Source: Megalobrama amblycephala (Eukaryota > Chordata > Actinopteri > Cypriniformes > Xenocyprididae). From it: 64,000 nt of DNA. Position numbers and translations under genes: made by a program. Of the stretch, positions 54,402 through 64,000 are shown one piece after another. The first letter of the stretch is position 1. Every line of letters begins with the position of its first letter. Location of the stretch: contig NC_063054.1 of NCBI RefSeq assembly GCF_018812025.1, forward strand, positions 24,457,142 through 24,521,141, read 5' to 3'. Under the pieces are notes generated by a model. The model worked only from the letters and a program-made list of their open reading frames with translations. It had not been told where the DNA came from and searched no databases.

Positions 54402-54737
54402 TGTCACGATTCCCTGTGTCTCTGTGTTCAAGAACTTTTGTTTTGATGTTCTTTTGTCTTGATGTTTCTGGTTTCAGTTCCTGTGATTTAGTTCCTGTTT
54501 CCATTGTCATCTTGTTTGTTTCCATAGTTGCCTTTCTTTGTTACTATGTCAACTAATCACCTACACCTGTCCTTCATTTAGCCCCTGGTCATCTTGTGTA
54601 TTTAAATTCTCAATCTTCGTCTGTTCTTCATCTTGTGTTAAGCTTTCCTGCTGGTATGTATCTCTGTTTGGTTCCTAGTGTTTATTAAATGTCAAGCCTC
54701 ATTGTTGTGGATAATCAAGTCAAGCCAGCGAGTGACA
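54402..54737 (+). mobile_element. solo LTR candidate, TGTCACG...GTGACA
   Basis: A 336-base segment beginning tgtcacgattccctgtgtct and ending gccagcgagtgaca, with attaaa near 54686. The inverted ends and the internal signals fit a solo LTR. Flanks ctctg and cattg do not match as a duplication, so confidence is limited. Confidence 0.6.
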
Positions 54738-56132
54738 CATTGAGAGTATGTCATGTAAAGAGAATTTAACATGACATCTACAAGTCTACATCCACACGTC
54801 TATTCCCAGATGACTAGGCAAAATGTATCTGCCACATCAAAATACACATAAACATATATTTGTTTTTGTTTTTCTATCATGGTTGGGGCACTCCATTGAC
54901 TTGTATTGTTTTATACTGAGCTAATGATATTTTCTATCCTCTAAAAAAAACCCTTGCTGTATTTTATTTCATTAAGAAATGATTCAGTATTTTTATTACA
55001 CTATTATCCTCATAGGGACATTTGGAAAATGGAGGCCAGTAGTTTTGTCCAATAATGCAACTCTGGTCCCCTCAAATTCGGCAAAACCTGACCCAGAAAA
55101 AAACCACACACTCACTGCTTCTCTCCCACTTTCTTCTCAACCAGACAAACCACATTCGCAAATATCAACAGCCTTCCACGTGTGAAAGTGAGGTGCGTCT
55201 GTGTTCAGATGGCTTCTGCGCTGGTGTGATAATGAGCTAAATGAGTGTATTAGCATGACAGACGGATGCCCTGCACTCCTGACATTTGGCTTGCTCTTTA
55301 CTGAGCCTTCGTCCTGCAGGGACACACACACCCACGCAAAGTCCAAATCCATTCAGGAACAACCTTAAAAACCTGCCAACCTCCCTGATCATTCATTGTT
55401 ACAGCACCAGGATGGAGTTCTTTCATCTCTAAAACAGTGTATCTGTAAGATCAAAACGCCTCCAGAAATGTAAACAATGACTTTTTATTGGATTCATCTG
55501 GGAAAATTCATTTTACAGCTCTGAATGCTCAAGACACCGGGTTCACTAAACAAAAACAAGAAGCTTCAAAATCAAAAACAACATGTTGCTTCAGGCAAGC
55601 CAAACATAGAAAACACATAACTGACCAGCTGCACAACATGAGCGAAAAGAATCTGCTTAGAATGAGCTTTCCTCCTGTAACCGTTTACAAGGACAAATGT
55701 GCAATGTTTAAATCAGTTGAATTTCTCAAATCAGAATGTCTTGAGCACAGCAAAAACATTTTAAGAGAACACAGCCTAATATCTGTTTCCTCCAGAATGC
55801 TGTAATGTGCAATCTAGAGAGCATTTTCAGGAAGCACTTTCATGTCTAGCCCAGAAAAGAGTGTTTTTTAACAGGCTGTTCCTCTCATCCCTCTCTGGTT
55901 GTTGTAACATCTTCCGACAGCTTCCAGTCAGAACGTCAGCTTGTGTGATGCCCTCAGTGTCCTGACAGTAGGTCCTCCCAAAAATATACTTTCTGAAAGA
56001 AGCATCCTTCAACAACAAGAAAAGCCGATGCTTGTTCCTGAAGGGGTTGTTTATGCTGTATGTAGAATATTTACATTAACATTTTGCATTTTTTCCTTTA
56101 AAAAAAAAGATTTTTGATGCTGTTCACTTTAT
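54738..56132. other. 1.4-kb intron stretch, nothing recognised
   Basis: A 105-codon plus-strand frame at 55488-55802 is Lys/Ser-rich with no recognised domain. Confidence 0.45.
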
Positions 56133-57098
56133 TTAAAGGTGCCCTAGATTCAAAAATTGAATTTACCTTGGCATAGTTGAATAACAAGAGTTCAGTACAT
56201 GGAAAAGACATACAGTGAGTCTCAAACTCCATTGTTTCCTCCTTCTTATATAAATCTCATTTGTTTAAAAGACCTCAGAAGAACAGGCGAATCTCAACAT
56301 AACACAGACTGTTACGTAACAGTCGGGGTGTACGCCCCAATATTTGCATATGCCAGCCCATGTTCCCAACATTATGAAAGGCATTACACAAGGGCAGCCA
56401 GTATTAATGTCTGGATGTGCACAGCTGAATCATCAGACTAGGTAAGCAAGCAAGGACAATAGCAAAAAATGGCAGATGGAGCAATAATAACTGACATGAT
56501 CCATGATAACATGATATTTTTAGTGATATTTGTAAATTGTCTTTCTAAATGTTTCGTTAGCATGTTGCTAATGTACTGTTAAATGTGGTTAAAGTTACCA
56601 TCGTTTCTTACTGTATTCACGGAGACAAGAGCCGTCGCTATTTTCATTTTTAAACACTTGCAGTCTGTATAATTCATAAACACAACTTCATTCTTTATAA
56701 ATCTCTCCAACAGTGTAGCATTAGCCGTTAGCCACGGAGCACTATCAAACTCATTCAGAATCAATGTAAACATCAAAATAAACACTGTACTTACGCAATT
56801 AGACTTGCTGCATGACGAACACTTTGTATAGATCCATTTTGAGGGTTATATTAGCTGTTTGAACTTTTTTTATGTTGTTTAAGGCAAGCGCGAGCTCTTG
56901 GGGCGTGGAGCACGAGAATTAAAGGGCCACACACCCTGAATCGGCTCATTTCTAATTATGCCCCAAAATAGGCAGTTAAAAAAAATGAATTAAAAAAAAC
57001 TCTATGGGGTATTTTGAGCTGAAACTTCACAGACACATTCAGGGGACACCTTAGACTTATATTACATCTTTTAAAAAAAAGTTCTAGGGCACCTTTAA
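56133..57098. mobile_element. TTAAAGGTGCCCTAG element, copy 3, inverted
   Basis: Full length, in opposite orientation to copies 1 and 2. It starts ttaaaggtgccctagattca (the other end of the element) and ends gttctagggcacctttaa. It forms an inverted pair with copy 2, separated by about 2.1 kb. Confidence 0.85.
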
Positions 57099-58558
57099 AC
57101 AATTTATTTTGATTCAACACCATTGTATCAGGTTTCTGGTTTAAATGTGATTGATTCATGTTAAATTGACTCGAAACGATTACTCTTTGACTTAACTTGA
57201 TGTTTTCATATTGAAATAACATGTTTCAATCAAGTAAACCCAACCAGGACTCAATCAAACAGGATTTTCACTTCCCATTATGCTTTGCAAAGGGGCTGAA
57301 CTAGGTGTGTTAATGTTGAAATAAAGTGTTATTTTATGCGGTTTTTAGGAAGATGAGAAAATGGAAAGACTTTTTAATGTTTACTGTTCTATTATGTTGG
57401 TATTTAAAAGTTTCTGTTAATTAATAGTTTTAGGGTTACCATTGTGGTGAAGTGTTGCACTTGTGCTTGGGTTGAGGACCTGCTAACAAACTTTCAAATT
57501 ACTTTAATAAGAAAGTAATCACTGTGGTAGTGCTCGGGGTTGCATTTCCCAAAAGCATTGTAACCCTATGTTGATTGTTAAACCATTGCCACCAATGGAC
57601 TTATGATCAATTTAGGCTTACAATGTTTTTGGTTAAGGCAATTTAGGATGAATCCAGTATCACATCTAGATTTCTAACACAGAACATCACAAAAGTTATG
57701 TAAATCACAAAATTAAACAAGAAGAATTAATTGTAAAAATCAATGTATATGAAAACTATTTATTTATTGCTTTTTATTTGTTTTATTTTAAATGAACACA
57801 ATTGATTCTAGTTAATTTAGCATGGTTGATTCTATTGGATTTTACTTGTCTCAATCATGTGGAACCACTGTCCATGATTGAATTGAGTAAGTTGGACATA
57901 ACTATTTTACATAGATTCTTCTTTAGTCAGTTGTTTTGTCAAGCTGTGCCCAACAATAGTAAATAAGTTAAATCAACCTTAATAAATTAAGTTGACCCAA
58001 CGTAAGTACATTAAATTGGAAGAATTGCATAATGCTGAAATAAAGCAACTTAATCATGTGGAAATCCTTTCCATGATTTTTTTTATGTTAGTTCAAAGAG
58101 TTATTTTTTTGAGTGTAGAATTCTTTTTCATTCACTTAATTCAAAGCAATCCTAGTCCTATTGTGAACAATTCATGTTGTTCAAAAAAAAAAAAAAAAAA
58201 AAAAAAATACATCTACGTAAACTTTAATAAACACATTATTACTACAGTCAAACCAAAAATTATTCAGAAATGTTTAATATTTTTGATATATTTTTACTAG
58301 TGGATGCAGGACACTATAGTTCATTTATGTAAGTGAGGATAGCAAAATAAAGTAAACTGTGACATATTATATCCAAAAATTCTTCATACAGTGGATTACC
58401 AGTAAAATTGATAAAAATTTGGAAACAAAAATTATTCAGACATTTTGACATGACCATATTTTGCTTAAGTAATTAAGATTCATTTTTTCTGAGACAGTTT
58501 AACTCTGAGATCTTGTCATATTTTATTACCATTTTTTTTTAACTATAGTGAACAAAAC
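57099..58558. other. intron sequence, possible degraded hAT
   Basis: Repeated ttaagttgac/gtcaac-like motifs between 57150 and 58120 suggest an old element, but no termini can be fixed. A poly-A run is at 58182-58207. Confidence 0.35.
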
Positions 58559-58921
58559 TGGGACCCACTTTATATTAAGTGGCCTTAACTAATATGTACT
58601 TACATTTAAATTAATCATTTGACACAATGCACTTACTGTGTTCATACATGTTTTTACATTGTAATTATATTTTAAAAACGCCTGCATGTAATTACATGTG
58701 TAATTAATTTCTGTAATTACATTTATAATTACACTGTTGACCTATCCCTTAACCCTTAAACCTACCCATACCACCAAACCTGTCCCTAACCTTACCTGTA
58801 CCCCACCTCAATAGCAGCAAATGTGATTGCAATTCAGTATGAACCCAATAAGTACATTGTACTTATTTTTTTGATGTAAGTACATAGTAGTTAAGGCCAC
58901 TTAATATAAAGTGGGACCCAA
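58559..58921. mobile_element. fold-back MITE GGGACCCACTTTATATTAAGTGG, copy 1
   Basis: Left end gggacccactttatattaag and right end cttaatataaagtgggaccc are inverted; arms of about 50 bp. Flanks share aaaact on both sides, a probable target duplication. Confidence 0.87.
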
Positions 58922-58957
58922 AACTGTATGAATTAAATGTTCAAGGTGTCTGAATAA

Positions 58958-58960
<3 letters not shown>

Positions 58961-59011
<51 letters not shown>
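58961..59011. repeat. (AT)n microsatellite
   Basis: About 25 AT units. Confidence 0.95.
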
Positions 59012-59013
<2 letters not shown>

Positions 59014-60454
59014 TATTTTTTTATCTTATTATGAACAATTCATGTTTTCCAAAGTTTCAAAGTATTTGCTGCATATCTGTAATCAATAAATATTTCTTTC
59101 ATAAGATATCACTAAATATCACTATTATGAATTTGTTACATTTTCATAATCATTAATATTTTTTTTCATAAAAAATACTATATTTTGATCATTTTTATTT
59201 ATACCATTAAAAACAATTTGTCTCTTTTTTTAAAGAATTTAAATTTTTTTATAAATATATAATAATATTTTATATAATAACATAAAATTTAATTAACATT
59301 TAAAAGTAAATTATACTTTTAATAATTAAAAAAATAATTAATAATTATATAAATTAATTATACATACTTGTCTAAAATTAAATGACTCAGAAATGCATCG
59401 CATTACGCAAGCAAAATGGGTTCTGAACGCCAATTCAAATTAACTTTATAGCTCAACACAGAGACATTTTGTTTGCACTCAGGGGCACAGCCGCCCCATT
59501 GTAGCCTCAGGGATGAGGCAGGTCGCAGAGGGAAACACTTTCTAAATGTCAAGCGCACAGACACATCAGTTCTATACCTATGACCCCTGCCTGTATTTTC
59601 TGAGGCAGATACACACGTGCAGACAGACCTGCACACACACACACATGCAGTTATGTGGTAAAAATTTGTTCGACCCTGAAAGCCGCTGTTGGCGAGTTGT
59701 CACTCTCATCAAGAGAAGCAGTGCAGATTATAAGTGAAGGGCTGGCTCATCTCTTATCAGAGTCAACAGCTGTCCAAACCGAATCAGAAGGTTACAACCT
59801 TCCTGCACTGATCTATAGCTATGAGTGTGATTAAAGGTCTCACACATTCTTCAATACTTGCCACACTGATTGAAGTGTCCTTAGTATGAACACATGTCTC
59901 TGTTGAGGACACTGTTTGAAATAAGCACCTTTTTATGCTTTTAAAGGGAATGTGTCATTGAAAACGGGATGAAATAAAAACAATTGATGTGCAATGTAAA
60001 CATACCCTCAAAATTTGCTCTCTTCAAAAAATATTCCTCTAAAACTAAATTGCTAACTTTGCAGGAAACCTTGGCTAACATCATAATTTGATTAAAAAAA
60101 TGCCTCAAAAGAGTCAAATAAGGCTTCTGTCTGGATTAGTTCAAATTTGCTCTTTTCCCACTACTGTTTGCAAACATGACTACACATGTTGTCTCGCCTC
60201 CCTATGCGACCAACAGAGAAATGACTGTTGTGTTCTGGGCTGCACCTGGGTGCCAACAGTGAGAGCAAGTGGAAGTCAACTGGAATAATAAGAGAGTGAA
60301 AGAGAGAAGCAGAGGTATCAGATGTGAGTGTGGGCCCACAGACTCCACAACACCAGCTCTGCCACACACACAGTCATGTATCGCTAACACTGATCAGCAG
60401 TCTACATGCACACACACGCTCAGAGCAAGTGTAGATTAAGTGACCGTGGCTGAC
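59012..60454. other. intron flank after exon a, nothing recognised
   Basis: Very AT-rich to 59390, then more balanced sequence with no repeat ends or exon. Confidence 0.45.
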
Positions 60455-60555
60455 CTCTCCTTGTTGAACTTGAGTGAGTGCAGTACAGCTGGTCTCTTCT
60501 GTCGCAGGTTCCACAGGTGAATACTGTCATCGGCCAAAGCGCTAACCAGCGCCCC
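60455..60555 (-). CDS. stxbp5: stxbp5 exon a: first-propeller WD40 strand
   Basis: The first exon in the window in gene order. It reads GALVSALADDSIHLWNLRQK followed by RPAVLHSLKFNKER, a typical WD40 blade with the DD...HLW signature. The acceptor is TGTAG before GGG and the donor is AG|GTCAGC. It starts in phase 0 and leaves two bases (AG) that are completed by G of exon b. These are residues 1-34 of the window's partial protein. The upstream exon, expected to end in a segment like QLQFLINE, was not found up to 64000. Confidence 0.93.
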
Positions 60556-60770
60556 CTACATGACAGAAAGAAAAAAAGACAGAGAACGAGAGCGTTACAA
60601 ATAGACCTTTAATAGTCAGTTTAGACAGCATAATGAATTTAATGCAGATGAAAACGAGGCTGTGAGGGATAGACGTACAGTCTTTACAATGGCACGCACT
60701 GCGATCACTAGATCACGTAATTTTTACATTTCACAACTTTTAAAACTGTTTTGTCTCCTGAGAGATTTTT

Positions 60771-61133
60771 TGGTCCCACTTTATATTAAGTGGCCTTAAC
60801 TACTATGTACTTACATCAAAAAATAATTACAATGTACTTATTGGGTTCATATTAAATTGCAAAACACATTTTCAGCTATTGAGGTGGGGTACGGGTAAGG
60901 TTAGGGAAAGCTTTGGTGGTATGGGTAGGTTTAAGGGTAGGTGTAATAGTTAAGGGATGGGTCAACAGTGTAATTATAAATGTAATTACAGAAATTAATT
61001 ACAGATGTAATTACATGCAGGTGTTTTTAAAATATAAGTACAATGTAAAAACATGTATGTACACAATAAGTGCATTGTATGATTAATTTAAATGTAAGTA
61101 CATAGTAGTTAAGGCCACTTAATATAAAGTGGG
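60771..61133. mobile_element. fold-back MITE GG(G/T)(A/C)CCCACTTTATATTAAG, copy 2
   Basis: Same family as 58559-58921. The internal asymmetric block (gaggtggggtacgggtaagg, then tagggaaag) is the reverse complement of that copy, so the two flank exon a in opposite orientation. Confidence 0.87.
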
Positions 61134-61361
61134 TCCGATTTTTTTGTAAAGACTTTTTTTTTTTTTTCAAATGAACAATCGGATTGTTGTTAAACAAACA
61201 GCACAATCCATTGAACACACTGTACTTCTATCCCTCACAACCTCGGTTTATTTCCTGTCAAAAAATAAATATGGCGCTACCCTGACTAATGTCTACACAC
61301 ATACACACTATTTAAACAGTCCTTATGAAGTATTTTTTTGTGATATTTTAGCATATATACA

Positions 61362-61745
61362 CAACCATTTAAAAGTTTGAGGTCAGTAAGTTTTTAATTG
61401 ATCAGAAGTGCCAATAAAGACACGTATGTTACAAAAGATTTATATTTCAAATAAATGTTGTTCTTTTGAACTGTCTGTTCATCAAAGAATCCTGAAAATC
61501 CACACACACATGCACAACTGTTTTCAACATTGATTTCTTGAGCACAAAATCAGTATATTAGAATGATGTGAAGGATCATGTGACACTGAAGACTGGAGTA
61601 ATGATGCTGAAAATTCAGATTTGCCATCACTGGAATAAATTACAGTATAAAATATAATAAAAATAGTTATTTTAACTTGTAATAATTTTTAAATTGTAAT
61701 TATATTTGTGATAATGTTTGACAATATTACTGTTTTTAGCCTTGG
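61362..61745. repeat. ACTACC-family repeat, copy near window end
   Basis: Starts caaccatttaaaagtttgag and carries gaatgatgtgaaggatcatg and tgccatcactggaataaatt. The right end is unclear, merging into a poly-A run at 61761-61777. Confidence 0.7.
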
Positions 61746-61832
61746 TGAACTTTGTTTTTATTAAAAAAAAAAAAAAAAACACACTTTTGAATGCTATGTT
61801 TACATTATCAAAACCAAGACACAACAAAGTCA

Positions 61833-61838
<6 letters not shown>

Positions 61839-61911
<73 letters not shown>

Positions 61912-61932
61912 TATATATATACACACACACAC
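61839..61932. repeat. (AT)n microsatellite with CA tail
   Basis: About 40 AT units interrupted by a few CA, then a short CA run. Confidence 0.95.
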
Positions 61933-63044
61933 ACAACATTTTTTGCATTGCTTTTTTGTACTGGCAGGGTAATCAGTCAAACACAGCAATGCCCATTACC
62001 CTTCTCATACGAATGCAACACGATCTCATTGAAAACACAATAAACTACCTCCCTTTGAAACTTTATTAGCTGATGTTGCTGTTTGACAGTGTTTTTTTCC
62101 ACTATTCTAGCTTATATTTGCTTTACATTTTTGTGTTGTTCATTAACATCCAGATTTTCGTCAGAGGCCCTACCTGTCTTGTCTGCTTGGAGAAAAATGC
62201 CCCTGACACATACCATACTTTGGAAGAGATAACCTATTCATTCTGCAACATTTCTGGAGGGCTGGAAGATTCGAGATACAGTGGTGGGAGGTGAATATAT
62301 GTGTGTGTGTGAGAGAGACAGAACTGAGTGGAAAAATAAATCGAAAGAGAGACAGTGTGGGTGGGACAGACAGAGGGGAAGGAGGAGGAATGCTACCACA
62401 AAATATCTCCTTTCCATCTAGGCGCTGGCATATTCAGACCAAATACACACAGACACTGCCTTTTCTCTGGTTATAGAGGCTGAATATAAAACAGACAAGA
62501 GTCTGTGCTTTGTCCCAGGTGTGTGTGTGTGTGTGTGTGTGTCTGTCTGTCTGTACTGGCTCTGCTTGGTCTGCTGAGCCACAAACAAACAATAACTGAA
62601 AATATATACACAAAATGTGTACTAATGCACTAATGAATGGTGAAGTAACCCAATGAAGCCCAACCATTTCAACCACATCTCTCACCTAAAATAGAACTAT
62701 CATACAGCAAAAAAAATCAAAACTATTTTTAATCATTACATTTGATATTCATTCTTAGACCAGGAAGGCATTTTATTTACATAATCATTTCAAATAAAAA
62801 AAAGTATACGATATTTCAATTATTTTTGACATGATAAAATGACATACTTTTTATCATAAACTAATAAAATGTGATTGAATCATTTCATTCACACTGCTTT
62901 TAGTAAATAGCTAAAACAAATGGCAGTTTTATGTGTTTTAATCATTTTCCCAAAAACAATTTTTTGGGGTCTAATGTCAAGCAATGCATTATTCTTCATC
63001 CTGAATAGTTTTATATTATTATTTGACAGTGTTAATTCAAGCTT
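61933..63044. other. sequence upstream of exon a, nothing recognised
   Basis: Includes a (GT)n of about 11 units at 62519-62541. No upstream tomosyn exon found. Confidence 0.45.
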
Positions 63045-63182
63045 TCCAGTAGTTAAACTGAGAGAGCATGGTGCTACTAAAGTAGGGGTCATTGGTTTGA
63101 TTCCCATGAAAAACAGTTACAGAAAAAGCACATTTTGAATGCATTTTCAAGTCACTTTGGATAAAAGCAACTGCCATCCAAA
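63045..63182 (+). repeat. tRNA-derived SINE
   Basis: A head with gagagcatggtgctactaaa and a B box-like ggtttgattcccat, followed by the tail cactttggataaaagcaact, which is very common in fish SINEs. The A box is poorly preserved. Same head type as 18390-18465. Confidence 0.65.
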
Positions 63183-63199
63183 GGGTCTAAAAATAGATA

Positions 63200-63365
63200 T
63201 CGGGGCGGTTTCCTGGACAGGGTTTAGCCAGGATAGGCCTTAATCTAGAATAGTTAATCGTGGCTTAAAAAATGGCTTTCTGTAACACAGATTAAGTACA
63301 GATTACTAAAACCTGGACCATGGAGTCCTGAATTAAAATAAACTAGATTAATTTAAAACCAACTG
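63200..63365. repeat. interspersed repeat, GTTTCCTGGACAGGGTTTAG
   Basis: Starts ggggcggtttcctggacagg and carries gccaggataggccttaatct. The wording is that of a repeat common in teleosts. Boundaries and class are uncertain. Confidence 0.4.
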
Positions 63366-64000
63366 TGCTCATCTGAATTAGCATGAGAGAGGTTGCCTAG
63401 AAAGCATGGAATGAACCAAGAAAAGCTTAAAATTGCATGGAACTGAGAAGCAAATCCAAGGAAAACAATGGCAGCAGAAAAAGACTGCAATCCAAAAAAA
63501 AAAAAAACTTTACTAAACAAGAGACAGTTCTTTTAAAGCAAGCAAAATACATCAGCTGTGGAAAAAAAAAAACGTAATGCCTGGAAATCTGTTTGTAATG
63601 AATTCTATTTAAATAGATGAATTCTATATATATAATAATCCTATGATTATTAATGCTTTTGTTTTGTCCTTTACATAGCAACAAACTAAACATAACTGTT
63701 TACACATGTGATAATCAGTGATGGCAGTCTAGAAATGATACTGGTTTGATCCAAAGCACTATCATAGTGGTTGTTTCATTATATAAAAAAGGCAAATCTT
63801 GTTAGCAGGTCTCAACTCAAGCACAAGCTCAACACTTCACCACAACGGTACACAGTAAAATCCCCAGAGTTAAATCAACTCTGCTCAGAGTGCATATGGT
63901 CCCTCTCTAAATAGTGTTAAAGTAACACTGAAGTTAATGAAATAATTAAGCAATTAATAAGGCTGTGACTGAAGTCGGATGTAGTTCTTGTGTTTCTCTT
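63366..64000. other. window end, possible MITE start
   Basis: From 63854, acagtaaaatccccagagtt and aaatcaactctgctcagagt resemble the end of a fish MITE that would continue past the window. The rest is unannotated. Confidence 0.35.

Overview
The window is vertebrate nuclear DNA, most likely from a cyprinid or closely related teleost. Two things point there. First, the one protein-coding gene reads as a fish ortholog of tomosyn-1 (syntaxin-binding protein 5). Second, its introns are crowded with repeat types common in cyprinids: TTAAAGG-ended fold-back MITEs, repeats ending ACTACCATTCAAAAGTTT, hAT elements starting CAGGGTTGGGGAGTAAC, Tc1-like elements and long AT/GT microsatellites. There are no operons, bacterial genes or CRISPR arrays.

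The gene lies on the minus strand, so the N-terminal side is at high coordinates. I resolved 19 consecutive coding exons by hand, from 60455-60555 (first propeller, near residue 110 of the human protein) to 692-1061 (second propeller). All splice phases agree, giving 2,480 coding bases (about 826 codons) without a stop. The first exons, including the start codon, lie beyond 64000. The last exons, including the C-terminal R-SNARE segment, lie before position 1. Tomosyn binds syntaxin-1 and SNAP-25 through that SNARE tail and restrains vesicle priming; this window encodes the WD40 scaffold and the variable linker. The variable linker is short: a 35-36 residue segment known from mammals was not found between 9131 and 3752.

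Layout: 0-11 kb holds exons s to o, including an intron almost wholly made of one fold-back transposon (1062-1906). 11-21 kb holds exons n to h with several fold-back MITEs and a P-like element carrying a broken THAP domain. 21-28 kb holds exons g to e, a second THAP remnant and a broken Tc1 element. 28-40 kb is a large intron with two nested transposon stacks: hAT in MITE in MITE at 28.7-30.6 kb, and a gag-only LTR element inside an IR/DR Tc1 element at 33.8-37.4 kb. 39.5-51 kb has exons d, c and b, a truncated non-LTR retrotransposon and a solo-LTR-like insertion. 51-64 kb has exon a between inverted pairs of MITEs.

The best leads are structural. One intron would fold into a hairpin of about 330 bp with both splice sites at its base. 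Three unrelated transposons are flanked by exact 15-17 bp direct repeats that are not their target-site duplications. Two perfect 20-24 bp inverted duplications have 5-nt loops. Finally, there is a young gag-only LTR element. Everything here is read by eye; family names for repeats are inferences unless stated.
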